DNA of 64,000 nucleotides, taken from assembly GCA_028868535.1 (NCBI GenBank), contig JAGWUH010000001.1, positions 124,001-188,000 of the forward strand, written 5' to 3'. A model generated the notes under the pieces. The model was not told where the DNA came from. It ran no database searches and saw only the letters and a list, made by a program, of their open reading frames with translations. Position numbers and translations under genes: made by a program. Shown in pieces: positions 1-9,288 of the stretch. The stretch is from Sphingomonadales bacterium. Lineage in GTDB: Bacteria; Pseudomonadota; Alphaproteobacteria; Sphingomonadales; Sphingomonadaceae. Position 1 is the stretch's first letter. Each line of letters begins with the position of its first letter.

Positions 1-1002
1 CGCCTGGGCGGCTTCCGCCGCGGTGATCGGCGCCGCAACCGCCGTCGCGTGCTGCATCCGGTAGCCGGCGAAGCTCTCCGGGTGGTCGAAGCCGAGATAG
101 CCCGGCTTGGTCCAGAAATCGGTGAAATAGCCGGGATCGGCCATGACCACCCCGCCATAGAGCGCGGCGAAGCCGTGGATGCCCATCGTCCGCCAGCCGA
201 ACCAGCTCAGTGGCGGGAAACCCATCCGCGTCACTTCGCGCAGGGCGCCGGCCTGCTCCGGCGTGAGGCCGGCATATGGATCGCCGCTGCCGCCCGGTTC
301 GAGCGCATCGACGATCTGGTCGAACTTGCCGTCCAGCAGCCGCATCGCATGCATCCGCACAGTGAACGAGTTCGGGATCGCCATGCTCGAGCCGAGCACG
401 TACGGCACCGCGCCGTCCCAGACACCACGGGTGTTCTCGAACGCGCCAGTGGTGCGATAGGCACCGCCGCTGCCGCCGTAGATGTAGCCGAACGGCCGCT
501 TGCCGCCGTACATCTTCAGCGCGACGGTGCGCGAAAACGTGGCGGCCGCCGCATTGGCCCGGAAGGCGCCAATCGTCGGATCGGCGGACCCGAACCCGGC
601 GACTTTCGCGCCGCCGCCGTTGGTCTCGACGAAGTAGCCGCCGCTCGCCACGGCGAAGGCGACCTTGTTCTCCTCGCCCGGCAAGCCCTGCTGGCCGAGG
701 TTCTCACTGTCCGGCGCGGGCGTGAAATGCTGGAAGAAGCGGCCGTGATAAGCCGCCTTCGGCGGGAAATAGAACGAGAAACGGGTCTCCGTCCCCTTGA
801 ACCCGCCATGCAGGTAGCGATGCCGGACCGGCGTGTCGCGCCACTCGTCCTTGTCGATGTAGGGCTGCGTGAACAGCGCGTCAGCGGCAGGATCGTAAGC
901 CTGCGCCTTTGGAGTCTCTCCGGCCTGAAGCGAAGCCAGTCCAGCGCCCAGGACAATCGCCACCAACCCAGACGCGACCAACAGTCTGCCGCTGAACTTC
1001 AT
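1..1002 (-). CDS. Secreted alpha/beta-hydrolase-like protein (C-terminus lies outside the window)
   Basis: The frame is open for 334 codons from the ATG at 1002 to the window edge, so the C-terminus is missing. A strong GGAGG sits eight bases before the ATG. Residues 1-28 look like a Sec signal peptide (basic start, hydrophobic stretch, LQAGE). The mature part has FSFYFPP near residue 75 and YIYGGSGGAYRT near 170, which resembles a nucleophile elbow (G-x-S-x-G) of an alpha/beta hydrolase. I do not recognise a named family, so the substrate is unknown. It lies downstream of, and on the same strand as, the TonB receptor at 1090-3849. That position suggests periplasmic or outer-membrane processing of the receptor's ligand, which is inference. 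Confidence 0.75.
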   Translation of the reverse strand, partial: MKFSGRLLVASGLVAIVLGAGLASLQAGETPKAQAYDPAADALFTQPYIDKDEWRDTPVRHRYLHGGFKGTETRFSFYFPPKAAYHGRFFQHFTPAPDSENLGQQGLPGEENKVAFAVASGGYFVETNGGGAKVAGFGSADPTIGAFRANAAAATFSRTVALKMYGGKRPFGYIYGGSGGAYRTTGAFENTRGVWDGAVPYVLGSSMAIPNSFTVRMHAMRLLDGKFDQIVDALEPGGSGDPYAGLTPEQAGALREVTRMGFPPLSWFGWRTMGIHGFAALYGGVVMADPGYFTDFWTKPGYLGFDHPESFAGYRMQHATAVAAPITAAEAAQA

Positions 1003-1023
1003 GATTCGTCCTCCAAACGTGCA

Positions 1024-1055
1024 GCCCCCCGGCCGCGAAAGTCGCACCGGGGGGC
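1024..1055 (-). terminator. GC-rich intergenic hairpin after the TonB receptor gene
   Basis: A perfect 9-bp inverted repeat (GCCCCCCGG and CCGGGGGGC) encloses a second short stem (GCGA/TCGC). It begins 35 bases past the receptor stop and ends about 20 bases before the next start. No T-run follows on the minus strand, so it may attenuate or stabilise mRNA rather than terminate fully. Confidence 0.45.
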
Positions 1056-1089
1056 ATGCATACAAGCTGTTCTGGCGCCAGCGCGCCAA

Positions 1090-3849
1090 TCAAAATTTCT
1101 TCGATGCTCCGAAAACGAACATGCGACCCAAGGTGAAGCCGTTGGCATATCCGCTGTCAGCCGGACCCGTGGTGAACGACACCGGAGGTGCCTTGTCGAA
1201 GACGTTGTCGACACCCAAAGTCAAATTGACGTCGTTGAGAATCTTGCTCTCGCTCTTGAACGCGTACCTGAAGAACAAGTTGAACACGTCGAACGATCCG
1301 ATCCGGTTCTGGGGCGGCGCAGAGACCGTGGGCGTGATCTCGTAGCCGGACGAGTGGTTCCACGTGATCTGCGCGCGAAGTTGACGCACGTCGATACCGG
1401 CGATCGTCTGCATCTGCAGCCGTCCCCCGTTATCCTTCGCCAGCAGATCGGAAACAGCGGCGGTCGGCGTCGCCTGTTGCTTGCGCTCAAGTTGCAGGTT
1501 GGCATTTACAGCCAGATCAAAGCCGCCAAAGCCGGTCTCCCGACGATACCGGGCCGACATGTCGAGCCCGCCCACCTTCATCGAACCGAAGTTGTTCGTG
1601 CGGAAGTCAACGAATTCATAAACGGTTCGCGTGCCGATAAGCGGCGTGATCACGGTCGGCCCGTTGGGCGCAAGAGCGGCGAAGGTGTTGAGCTGCGCCG
1701 CCGTCAGACCGGTCACGCTTGTCGTGATCTGGGCGCCGAAGTTGGTGAAGATCTGCGAATTCACCAACGGCGTTGACAAGATGTCTTTGAAATCAACGTT
1801 ATAGTAGCTGAAACTCGCGCTGAGCCCCGGGATGATCGGCGGCGTCACGTCGAACCCTACCGACCACGTGTGCGCCTTCTGCGGCTTCAGGTTGGCCGCA
1901 GAACCCTGCACCGAAAGCGTGTACGATCCCGGCGGGGGGGTATCGCCCGGTCGCGTGAAAGCGACGAAGGGATAGGCATTGATGGTGTTCTGGAGCGAGC
2001 CGAGCTGGTCCAGCGGGGTCGGCGCGGTGAACGAACTGCCCCAGTTGCCACGGAGAGTCAGCCATTCCACCGGCTTGAAGGTTGCCCCGAATTTCGGATT
2101 GAAGGTGTGACCGAAATCGCTGTAGTCATCATAGCGACCGGAGGCCGAAACGACCAGCGATGGTCCCTGGCCACCCAGCAGCGGCACGTTCAGTTCCCCG
2201 AACAGCGATTTCACGTTGCGACCGTAGTTCGAGAATGGATACGCCCCCAGCGAACCGATCGTGATGTCGCTCTTGTAGCGCTGCTCGTACTGGTCGCGCA
2301 TGTATTCGGCACCCAGCGCCAACCGCACGTCGCCCCCCGGGAGCGCGAACAACTTGCCATCGGCGACAAGGCGCAGGTCGAGCAGGTCGTCCTTGGCCTC
2401 GCCGGCAATTTCATTGTTCACGATCGCGGCGATAACGGCGGGATTGGTCTGCGCCAGGTTGAAGGGGTTGAGCGCGGTTGAAGCAGTGGTCCCGGCGCCG
2501 GCGGCATTGAGCAGCGTGGTGTTGGGTTGGGTCAACTCGAAACCTGAACGGCTCCCGGACCAATTGACCAGCGCGCGCACCTGCCAGGAGTCGCCGATCT
2601 GCCGCGCCAGTTCGGCATTCGCACCCCATTCACGGGTGAGCGTGGACTGATAGGAACTCTTGTGCCCCAGCAGCGGCGCGAAGCTGAAATCGACAGTTTC
2701 CCGGTTGATGCAGATCGGGAAGGGGATCGACGCGCTGCAGGTCGCGCCCGGCCCCAGCACCGCTCCGGCCGGACCGATCGCGAACGGATTGGCCGGTGAC
2801 ATCGTCACCGAACCCGTCATGGGCGACGTTCCCAACGTCTTTCGGCGGCTGAAGAATGCCCGCGCGGTGAAAGTCGTCTTGTCGTCGATCTCCTGGTAAA
2901 GGCCCGCCATCAAGCCGTGCCGCTCGGCAGCAGGCACCGCCGCGCTCCATGTCGTGGCATCGCAGGTATTGGCCGTACCGGCCACCAGGCTGGCCGAAGT
3001 GGCACCCGGCCTATAGGCATAAGTCTTCTGCGAGGTCAGCCCGCCGCCGAATGCAGCGGGCAGGTTCGTCGAGATGTTGATGTTGGGCGTATCGCACAAG
3101 TGGCTCGCACCGACATAGGGCTGTGCCGAGTAGTCGAGCCGGCGGATGTAGCTGCGGTCCAGGCCGCGCAGCACGTCGCTCTTCGTGTACGTGTAGGACA
3201 GCCAGATCGATCCCGATCCCCAGTCCTTCCCGACAGTCGCACTCGCGTCCCATTGGTAATACTTGCTCGCGATCCCGTAATGGGCATCGGCCTTGACGCC
3301 ATCGAAGCGCTTGCGGGTCACGAAATTGATGACGCCGGCAACGGCGTCGGCGCCATAGGTTGCGGACCCGCCCTCCGTCACGACTTCGACCCGCTCGATG
3401 GCGCCCGTCGGTACGACGTCGGGATCGATCGATGCCTGACTGATGCCGACCGACGCGATGCGATGGCCATCCACCATGATCAGGGTCGCCGAACTGGACG
3501 CATTGTTCGGCGAGATATTGCGGATGTTCGGCCGAACGATCTGCATCTGGTTGACGGCGTTCGCCAGGTCCGCGGTTGGCACCCTGTTGAAGTAATTGCT
3601 GACCTGCGGCAACGCAGCCAGGAGCGAATTGGTGCTGATCGGCGCGACCTGTTCAATCGTCGCCTGGCCCAGCGAGATCAGGTTCGAGCCGACCGGGGCA
3701 GCGCCGCGTATCAGCGTGCCGGTGACGACGATTTCGGCGTCTCCCTGCTTGTCTTCGGGCTTATCCTGCGCCCAGGCCGCCCCCGGCAGCAATGCCACCA
3801 GCGCGACACCCAGCAGCAACCGGCACGAATTCGACGTGAGCCTGTTCAT
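1090..3849 (-). CDS. TonB-dependent outer-membrane receptor 1
   Basis: A 919-residue outer-membrane active transporter. The ATG at 3849 is preceded by GGGAGAG and opens a clear signal peptide ending in AWA-Q at residue 27. The open frame extends 51 codons further upstream, but without an export signal. The TonB-box-like segment EIVVTGTLIRG is at residues 39-49. The plug domain follows, with GSATYGADAVAGVINF typical of the family. The C-terminus ends in phenylalanine, as usual for barrel proteins. The ligand cannot be read from sequence. The ROK regulator is divergent, and the secreted hydrolase-like gene follows on the same strand. A ROK partner often means a sugar-type signal, but that is inference. 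Confidence 0.93.
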   Translation of the reverse strand: MNRLTSNSCRLLLGVALVALLPGAAWAQDKPEDKQGDAEIVVTGTLIRGAAPVGSNLISLGQATIEQVAPISTNSLLAALPQVSNYFNRVPTADLANAVNQMQIVRPNIRNISPNNASSSATLIMVDGHRIASVGISQASIDPDVVPTGAIERVEVVTEGGSATYGADAVAGVINFVTRKRFDGVKADAHYGIASKYYQWDASATVGKDWGSGSIWLSYTYTKSDVLRGLDRSYIRRLDYSAQPYVGASHLCDTPNINISTNLPAAFGGGLTSQKTYAYRPGATSASLVAGTANTCDATTWSAAVPAAERHGLMAGLYQEIDDKTTFTARAFFSRRKTLGTSPMTGSVTMSPANPFAIGPAGAVLGPGATCSASIPFPICINRETVDFSFAPLLGHKSSYQSTLTREWGANAELARQIGDSWQVRALVNWSGSRSGFELTQPNTTLLNAAGAGTTASTALNPFNLAQTNPAVIAAIVNNEIAGEAKDDLLDLRLVADGKLFALPGGDVRLALGAEYMRDQYEQRYKSDITIGSLGAYPFSNYGRNVKSLFGELNVPLLGGQGPSLVVSASGRYDDYSDFGHTFNPKFGATFKPVEWLTLRGNWGSSFTAPTPLDQLGSLQNTINAYPFVAFTRPGDTPPPGSYTLSVQGSAANLKPQKAHTWSVGFDVTPPIIPGLSASFSYYNVDFKDILSTPLVNSQIFTNFGAQITTSVTGLTAAQLNTFAALAPNGPTVITPLIGTRTVYEFVDFRTNNFGSMKVGGLDMSARYRRETGFGGFDLAVNANLQLERKQQATPTAAVSDLLAKDNGGRLQMQTIAGIDVRQLRAQITWNHSSGYEITPTVSAPPQNRIGSFDVFNLFFRYAFKSESKILNDVNLTLGVDNVFDKAPPVSFTTGPADSGYANGFTLGRMFVFGASKKF

Positions 3850-3917
3850 CGGTCTCTCCCTCAAGTTACCGCTATCACACCGCGGCTTGTCGCCCGGCAT
3901 ATCGGCGCGCGGAGCCG

Positions 3918-3945
3918 TGTCAAGTTTTTTTGGGTCTTCAAAAAA
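3918..3945. promoter_or_regulatory. Palindrome abutting a -35 box between TonB receptor 1 and the ROK regulator
   Basis: TTTTTTG (3926-3932) and CAAAAAA (3939-3945) form a perfect 7-bp inverted repeat around six bases, an AT-rich island in very GC-rich DNA. On the minus strand a TTGACA (3923-3918) lies two bases beyond it, suitable as the receptor's -35 box. The placement fits an operator controlling the receptor, and possibly the divergent ROK gene. The binding protein is not proven. Confidence 0.5.
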
Positions 3946-4087
3946 TGGCTCGGCGGACCGAACGGGCCTCGGCAAGCGACGCCGGATGTCGCGTTCCGGC
4001 ACGTGCGCGACCTGTCAGCCCAGGCGAAACGTGGATCGACGTGCGTACCCCATTGGACTTGGCCCGATCGTTCGCCATGGAGATTGC

Positions 4088-5275
4088 ATGCGAATCGCCG
4101 ACAGCCAGTTCAACCGCCTGCAAGTGCTGCGCGAACTGTGCCGGCGCGAACCCGTCAGCCGCACCGAGCTGACCGCGGCGACGGGGCTCAATGCCGCGAC
4201 GATCAGCGGCATCGTCGGCGATCTGGTTGAACGCGGCATCGTCGTCGAACAGCGCGTCCAGCCCGCGCGCACCGGCCGTCCGCGGCTCAACCTGCGGCTC
4301 AGCTCCCGCACCCTCTACACCGTCACGGCGGTGGTTTCCGGCGAGGAAGGGCTGCGCATCGGCATTGCCGACGTCCGCGGCGAGATCATCCATTCCGCCC
4401 TGCCGGGGGTCGAACGCACCAGCTGCCTGCAGGCCCTGTCCGACAATCTGGCCGCGAGCATCCGCAAGATCGTGCAGGAAGCGGACATCGCCTGGAGCCA
4501 GATCCTCAATGTGCAGGTCGGCCTGCCCGCGGTCGTCGAACGCACGACCGGTGTGGTCCATTACTTCGAGACGTTCGATGCGGTGCCGTTCGGGATGCGT
4601 GCCGCCCTGGAGCGCCAACTGGGCGTGCCGACCTCGATCGATCACGCGATGAGCCTGCTTGCCGCCTGCGAACACTGGTTCGGCGGCGATCCCGGCCGCG
4701 ACGACTTCATCGTCCTCACCGTCGAACTCGGCATTGCCTCGACCGCCTATCGCAACGGCGTGCTCTACACGGGTCGCAACGGCTTCGAGCCGGAATTCGG
4801 CCACACCAAGATCTACGCGACCGGGGGAAGGCCCTGCCGCTGCGGGGGCAGCGGATGCCTCGAAGTCTATGCCTCGATGAGCGCCATCCTGGCGCAGCTG
4901 GGCGAGTATGCGTTCCCCGAGCGCGACACGCCGCCGGAGCTGTTCGACCGCTTCGATCGCATCGTCCTGCCCGGCGGCGTGCCCGCCCCCGCCGCCGCGT
5001 CGCTACTGGCGCAGGCCGGCGGTTGCCTTGGCACGGCCGTCGCGAACCTCGTCAACATCGAGGGGCCGGAATCGATCGTCATCCTGGTACCGAGCCTGGC
5101 CTTCGCCAACGCGATCTCGCCAGCGTTCGATGAGGCCCTGGCGCGCGATACCTTTCCGCCGTTGCGCGGCCGGACCACGGTCCAGTTCCGGGTGCTGGAA
5201 GCGGAACGATACTTGCGCGGCGGAGCGGCACTGACGCTGGAACGGCTGTACGAACCGCGCGTCCCCCTGCCCTGA
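4088..5275 (+). CDS. ROK-family transcriptional regulator
   Basis: A 395-residue regulator of the Mlc/NagC/XylR class, which binds DNA through an N-terminal winged helix and senses a sugar-like effector. The helix-turn-helix is at residues 22-45 (SRTELTAATGLNAATISGIV). The ROK domain follows, with EFGH at residues 236-239 and the zinc knuckle C250-x-C252-x4-C257-LE. I chose the ATG at 4088, which has GGAG seven bases upstream; the longer open frame upstream encodes low-complexity sequence. It is divergent from TonB receptor 1 across 238 bases that contain a strong palindrome, so it probably controls that receptor. It may be the activator or repressor of the receptor unit rather than of the xyl genes, which have their own LacI-type regulator. 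Confidence 0.88.
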   Translation: MRIADSQFNRLQVLRELCRREPVSRTELTAATGLNAATISGIVGDLVERGIVVEQRVQPARTGRPRLNLRLSSRTLYTVTAVVSGEEGLRIGIADVRGEIIHSALPGVERTSCLQALSDNLAASIRKIVQEADIAWSQILNVQVGLPAVVERTTGVVHYFETFDAVPFGMRAALERQLGVPTSIDHAMSLLAACEHWFGGDPGRDDFIVLTVELGIASTAYRNGVLYTGRNGFEPEFGHTKIYATGGRPCRCGGSGCLEVYASMSAILAQLGEYAFPERDTPPELFDRFDRIVLPGGVPAPAAASLLAQAGGCLGTAVANLVNIEGPESIVILVPSLAFANAISPAFDEALARDTFPPLRGRTTVQFRVLEAERYLRGGAALTLERLYEPRVPLP

Positions 5276-5293
5276 TCCACCCCGACGCGCGGT

Positions 5294-6355
5294 TCAGGCC
5301 GGCGGCCCGTCGGACGCGCGGCGGATCAGTTCGAACGACATTGGCTCCACCCGCTGCGCCATCGCCTGGTGCCGCCGCGCCACTGCGACGTGCTCCGCGA
5401 GAATCGCCACGGCGCGCGCCGCCATGTCCGCCGCCGGTTGCCGTATGGTCGTGAGTTCGGGCCAGATCGACCGCGCGGTCGCGGTATCGTCGAAGCCGCA
5501 GATCGACAGGTCACGTGGCACGTCAAGCCCGTGGCGGTGCGCCGCCGCCATGGCCCCCGCGGCCATGTCGTCATTGCTGGCGAAGATCGCCGTGGGGCGA
5601 GGTGACAGCGACAGCAATTGCTCCGCCGCCTCCAGCCCTGCCCGGTAGGTATAGTCGCCCCGCGCCACCAGCCCCGGCTCGAGCGACAGGCCCGCCTCGC
5701 GCAGCGCGCGCTCAAAGCCGGCCAGGCGCAGGGCGCTGACCGGATAGCGCGCCGACCCGGCAATGAAGCCGATGCGGCGATGGCCCAGGTCGATCAGGTG
5801 CCGCGCCATCGCGTGGGCCGCCGCCTCGTCGTCGATCTCCACCGCGTGGCCGTGCGGCATCGCCACCGTCGCGGCAACGCGCGCCAGGGGCAGGCCAGCC
5901 GCGGCCAGCGCCGACACGACATCCGCCTGGTCGCCCAGCGGCGCAGGCAGCAGCACGCCATCGATGCGGTGCTTGCCGAGCCGGCTGACCAGCGCCCGGG
6001 TCGGCTCGCCCGGATCGTACGGCTCCAGCAGCAACTGCGCGTCCGAGCGGCGCGCCTGGTCGAGGCTGCCGACCAGCAGTTCGCTGAGGAACGAGGCACT
6101 GGGATTGTCGTACAGCAACGCCAGTCGGCACTGCCCCCCGCCGGCGAGGCTTCGCGCCGCCGGGTTGGGGACATAGTTCAGCTGCTCGATCGCCTGTTCG
6201 ACGCGGCTGCGTGTTTCCACGCTGACCCGGCTTTCCCCGTTGACGACGCGCGACACCGTCATCAGCGACACGCCGGCGGCGCGCGCCACGTCGGCTACCG
6301 TCGGCCCCTCGCCGCCGCGCCGCCTGCGCCCCCGGTTGACCCCCGTTTCCTCCAT
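5294..6355 (-). CDS. xylR: LacI-family repressor of the xylose genes (XylR type)
   Basis: A 353-residue LacI/GalR repressor. The N-terminal helix-turn-helix TVADVARAAGVSLMTVSRVV is at residues 19-38, followed by the hinge YVPNPAARSLA and a periplasmic-binding-protein-like sensor domain (for example GFDDTATARSIWPELTTIRQP). The ATG at 6355 was preferred to one 34 codons upstream because the domain starts right after it and an AGGACGA lies before it. It is divergent from xylB-xylA, and a partly symmetric operator lies in the shared spacer. In sphingomonads and Caulobacter such LacI members repress xylose genes until xylose binds. The assignment to xylose rests on position. Confidence 0.85.
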   Translation of the reverse strand: MEETGVNRGRRRRGGEGPTVADVARAAGVSLMTVSRVVNGESRVSVETRSRVEQAIEQLNYVPNPAARSLAGGGQCRLALLYDNPSASFLSELLVGSLDQARRSDAQLLLEPYDPGEPTRALVSRLGKHRIDGVLLPAPLGDQADVVSALAAAGLPLARVAATVAMPHGHAVEIDDEAAAHAMARHLIDLGHRRIGFIAGSARYPVSALRLAGFERALREAGLSLEPGLVARGDYTYRAGLEAAEQLLSLSPRPTAIFASNDDMAAGAMAAAHRHGLDVPRDLSICGFDDTATARSIWPELTTIRQPAADMAARAVAILAEHVAVARRHQAMAQRVEPMSFELIRRASDGPPA

Positions 6356-6436
6356 CGATTTCGTCCTAGGCGCGGGCGCGGCCGTGGGCAACCGCCAACT
6401 CGCCGATCGCCGCACGGGTTTTCCTTGCAAGACAGA

Positions 6437-6456
6437 TGGTGGTAGCGCTATCTCCA
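6437..6456. promoter_or_regulatory. Candidate LacI-type operator upstream of xylB
   Basis: The sequence TGGTGGTAGCGCTATCTCCA has a perfect 8-bp core palindrome TAGCGCTA (6443-6450) and further matching bases in each arm. A central CG dyad is the hallmark of LacI/GalR-family operators. It lies 34 bases before the xylB start and 82 bases from the divergent repressor start, so one protein bound here could control both. Confidence 0.6.
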
Positions 6457-6489
6457 CTGTACCGCAGCGTGGGGAGGAGGCGCAAGCGC

Positions 6490-7932
6490 ATGTACCTGGG
6501 AATCGATCTCGGCACGTCGGGCGTGAAGGCGGCGGTGATCGGCGATGCCGGCGTCATCGTCGCGCAGGCTTCGGCGCCGCTGGCGGTGTCGCGGCCGCGC
6601 CCGTCCTGGTCCGAACAGGCGCCGGAAGACTGGTGGCGGGCCACCTGCACCGCGATCCTCGCGCTACCGGCCGAAGTCCGCGCCGCCGTCCGCGGCGTCG
6701 GGCTGGCCGGGCAGATGCACGGCGCCTGCCTGCTGGGTGCCGACGACCGGCCGCTGCGCCCGGCAATTCTGTGGAACGACGGCCGCAGCTTTGCCGAGTG
6801 CGCCGAGATCGAGGCCGTCGAGCCCTGCTCGTGCGCGATTACCGGCAACCTCGCCATGCCCGGCTTCACCGCGCCCAAGCTGGCGTGGGTGCGCCATCAC
6901 GAACCCGAACTGATGGCGGCCTTGCGCACCGTCCTCCTGCCCAAGGACTACCTGCGCCTGCGCCTGACCGGCGACAAGGCGAGCGACCTTTCCGACAGCG
7001 CCGGCACGCTTTGGCTCGACGTCGGCGCGCGTGACTGGTCCGACGCGATGCTCGCCGCCACCCACTTGACGCGTGCCCAGATGCCCCGCCTGTTCGAAGG
7101 CACGCAAGTCACCGGCACGCTGCGCGCCGAGCTGGCCCGCGAATGGGGCATGAACCCCGTCCCCGTCGTCGCCGGCGGTGGCGACAATGCCGCGGGCGCC
7201 GCCGGCGTCGGCGTCGTCGGCGATGGCGATGCGCTGCTCTCGCTCGGCACGTCAGGCGTGATCTTCGTCGCGACCGCGCAATTCCGCCCCAATCCTGAAC
7301 GCGCGGTCCACGCCTTCTGCCACTGCGTGCCGGGCATGTGGCACCAGATGAGCGTCCACCTCTCGGCCGCCGCCTGCCTCGACTGGGCCGCCGGAGCGCT
7401 CGGCCTGGGCGATGCCGCGGGGGTCGTGGCTGCGGCCGAGCGCGCCGGCATCGGCCAGTCGGACGAATTGTTCCTCCCTTATCTGTCGGGAGAGCGCACC
7501 CCGCACAACGATCCGCACGTGCGCGGCGCGTTCCTGCGGGCCGACAACGACACCGACGCGGCGCGCCTCGCCGCGGCGGTGCTCGAAGGCGTCGCGTTTG
7601 CCCATGCCGATGGCCTGGCGTCGCTGCGCGAGGCCGGCACGGTGGTCGACGAACTCGCCGTCATCGGCGGCGGCGGCCGCTCGCGCCACTGGGGCCGCAT
7701 CCTCGCCAGCGTGCTCGATGCCCGCCTGCTGTACCTCGATGGCGGCGAAGTCGGCCCGGCGCTCGGTGCCGCCAAGCTCGCTCAAGTCGCCGTCACCGGC
7801 GCCAGCCCTGGCGAAGTCTGCACCCGGCCCGCCGTTCGCGACGCGGTCGAGCCCGAACCCGAACTGGCCCGGCGCCTCGCTCCCAAGCTCGAAAAGTTTC
7901 GCCGCGCCTACGCCGCGATCCGCGACATCTGA
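6490..7932 (+). CDS. xylB: Xylulokinase
   Basis: A 480-residue FGGY-family sugar kinase that phosphorylates D-xylulose to xylulose 5-phosphate. The ATP-binding start [15 protein letters not shown] is at residues 2-16. GQMHGA near residue 75 is the xylulokinase substrate motif. [13 protein letters not shown] near 235 carries the catalytic Asp, and [11 protein letters not shown] is typical of XylB. The ATG at 6490 is preceded by GGAGGAGG; an upstream in-frame ATG lies inside the operator region and lacks a ribosome site. It is eleven bases upstream of xylA, so the two are one operon under the divergent LacI-type repressor. Confidence 0.95.
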   Translation: MYLGIDLGTSGVKAAVIGDAGVIVAQASAPLAVSRPRPSWSEQAPEDWWRATCTAILALPAEVRAAVRGVGLAGQMHGACLLGADDRPLRPAILWNDGRSFAECAEIEAVEPCSCAITGNLAMPGFTAPKLAWVRHHEPELMAALRTVLLPKDYLRLRLTGDKASDLSDSAGTLWLDVGARDWSDAMLAATHLTRAQMPRLFEGTQVTGTLRAELAREWGMNPVPVVAGGGDNAAGAAGVGVVGDGDALLSLGTSGVIFVATAQFRPNPERAVHAFCHCVPGMWHQMSVHLSAAACLDWAAGALGLGDAAGVVAAAERAGIGQSDELFLPYLSGERTPHNDPHVRGAFLRADNDTDAARLAAAVLEGVAFAHADGLASLREAGTVVDELAVIGGGGRSRHWGRILASVLDARLLYLDGGEVGPALGAAKLAQVAVTGASPGEVCTRPAVRDAVEPEPELARRLAPKLEKFRRAYAAIRDI

Positions 7933-7943
7933 AAGGAATGCCC

Positions 7944-9269
7944 ATGTCCGCCGACTATTTCGCCCCGTTCCAGGCCGTCCGCTATGAAGGTCCGGAGACC
8001 GACAACGATCTCGCCTATCGCTGGTACGACAAGGACCGGCTGGTGCTGGGCAAGCGCATGGAGGATTACCTGCGCTTCGCCGTGTGCATGTGGCACACCT
8101 TCTGCTGGCCCGGCAGCGACGTGTTCGGCGCCGGTACGTTCAGCCGCCCGTGGCACGCCGGCCCGAACGACGCCGCCCGCGCCGCGCAGAAGCGCGAAGC
8201 CGCGCTGGCCTTCGTCGAAAAGCTCGACGTGCCGTTCTACTGCTTCCACGACGTCGACGTGATGGCCGATGCCGACGGCGTCGCCGAAACCGCCGCCGGC
8301 TTCCGCAAGAGCCTTGCCGAAGCGGTCGACCACCTCGAGGCGCTGCAGGCCCGGCACGGCCGGCGCTTGCTGTGGGGCACCGCCAACCTGTTCAGCCACC
8401 CGCGCTACATGGCGGGTGCCGCCACCAACCCGGATCCCGAAGTCTATGCCTGGGCGGCGATGCAGGTGCGCGACTGCCTCGATGCGACGCACCGGCTCGG
8501 CGGCGCCAACTACGTGCTGTGGGGCGGCCGCGAGGGTTACGACACCATCCTCAACACCGAGCTCGCCACCGAACAGGCCAACTTCGGCCGCTTCCTGTCG
8601 CTCGTCGTCGACCACAAGCACCGCATCGGCTTCACCGGCACGATCCTGATCGAGCCCAAGCCGCACGAACCGACCAAGCACCAGTACGACTTCGACACCC
8701 AGTCGGTCTACGCGTTCCTCAAGCGCTTCGGGCTGGAAAACGAGGTCAAGGTCAACATCGAGGCCAACCATGCGACACTGTCGGGCCACACCTTCGAGCA
8801 CGAACTGGCGATGGCGCGCGCACTCGGCATCTTCGGCTCGATCGACGCCAATCGCGGCGATCCGCAGAATGGCTGGGACACCGACCAGTTTCCCAATTCG
8901 GTCGAGGAACTGACCTTGGCGATGCTCGAGGTGATCCGCGCCGGCGGCTTTACCACCGGTGGTTTCAACTTCGACGCCAAGGTGCGGCGCCAGTCGATCG
9001 ACGCGGCCGACCTGTTCCACGGCCACATCGGCGGCATCGACACGATCGCCCGCGCCCTGCTGCGCGCCGCCGCGATCGTCGAGGATGGCAAGCTGGATGC
9101 CTTCCGTGCCGAGCGTTATGCCGGCTGGCAGGGGGAGCTGGGCCGGATGATCCACGCCGAAGCGACCACCCTCGCCGGGATCGCGGACCATGCCATTCAC
9201 GCCAACCGCGTGCCCCAGCCGCGCTCGGGCCGGCAAGAATGGTGCGAGAACCTCGTCAACCGGTTCTGA
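7944..9269 (+). CDS. xylA: Xylose isomerase
   Basis: A 441-residue isomerase converting D-xylose to D-xylulose, the usual length for the class II enzyme. Catalytic H102 and D105 are visible in FHDVDV, matching H101/D104 of the E. coli enzyme. [19 protein letters not shown] and [19 protein letters not shown] hold the metal ligands. AAGGA sits six bases before the ATG at 7944, so I prefer it over the ATG six bases earlier. With xylB it gives a complete isomerase route into the pentose phosphate pathway. This differs from the xylose-dehydrogenase route of Caulobacter. No xylose transporter is adjacent. Confidence 0.96.
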   Translation: MSADYFAPFQAVRYEGPETDNDLAYRWYDKDRLVLGKRMEDYLRFAVCMWHTFCWPGSDVFGAGTFSRPWHAGPNDAARAAQKREAALAFVEKLDVPFYCFHDVDVMADADGVAETAAGFRKSLAEAVDHLEALQARHGRRLLWGTANLFSHPRYMAGAATNPDPEVYAWAAMQVRDCLDATHRLGGANYVLWGGREGYDTILNTELATEQANFGRFLSLVVDHKHRIGFTGTILIEPKPHEPTKHQYDFDTQSVYAFLKRFGLENEVKVNIEANHATLSGHTFEHELAMARALGIFGSIDANRGDPQNGWDTDQFPNSVEELTLAMLEVIRAGGFTTGGFNFDAKVRRQSIDAADLFHGHIGGIDTIARALLRAAAIVEDGKLDAFRAERYAGWQGELGRMIHAEATTLAGIADHAIHANRVPQPRSGRQEWCENLVNRF

Positions 9270-9288
9270 AGCGGGGTCAGCGGCGCGC

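Noticed and set aside
49..1776. A 575-codon plus-strand open frame across the first two genes
   Set aside because: It crosses the boundary between two minus-strand genes with signal peptides and ribosome sites, and it has no domain.
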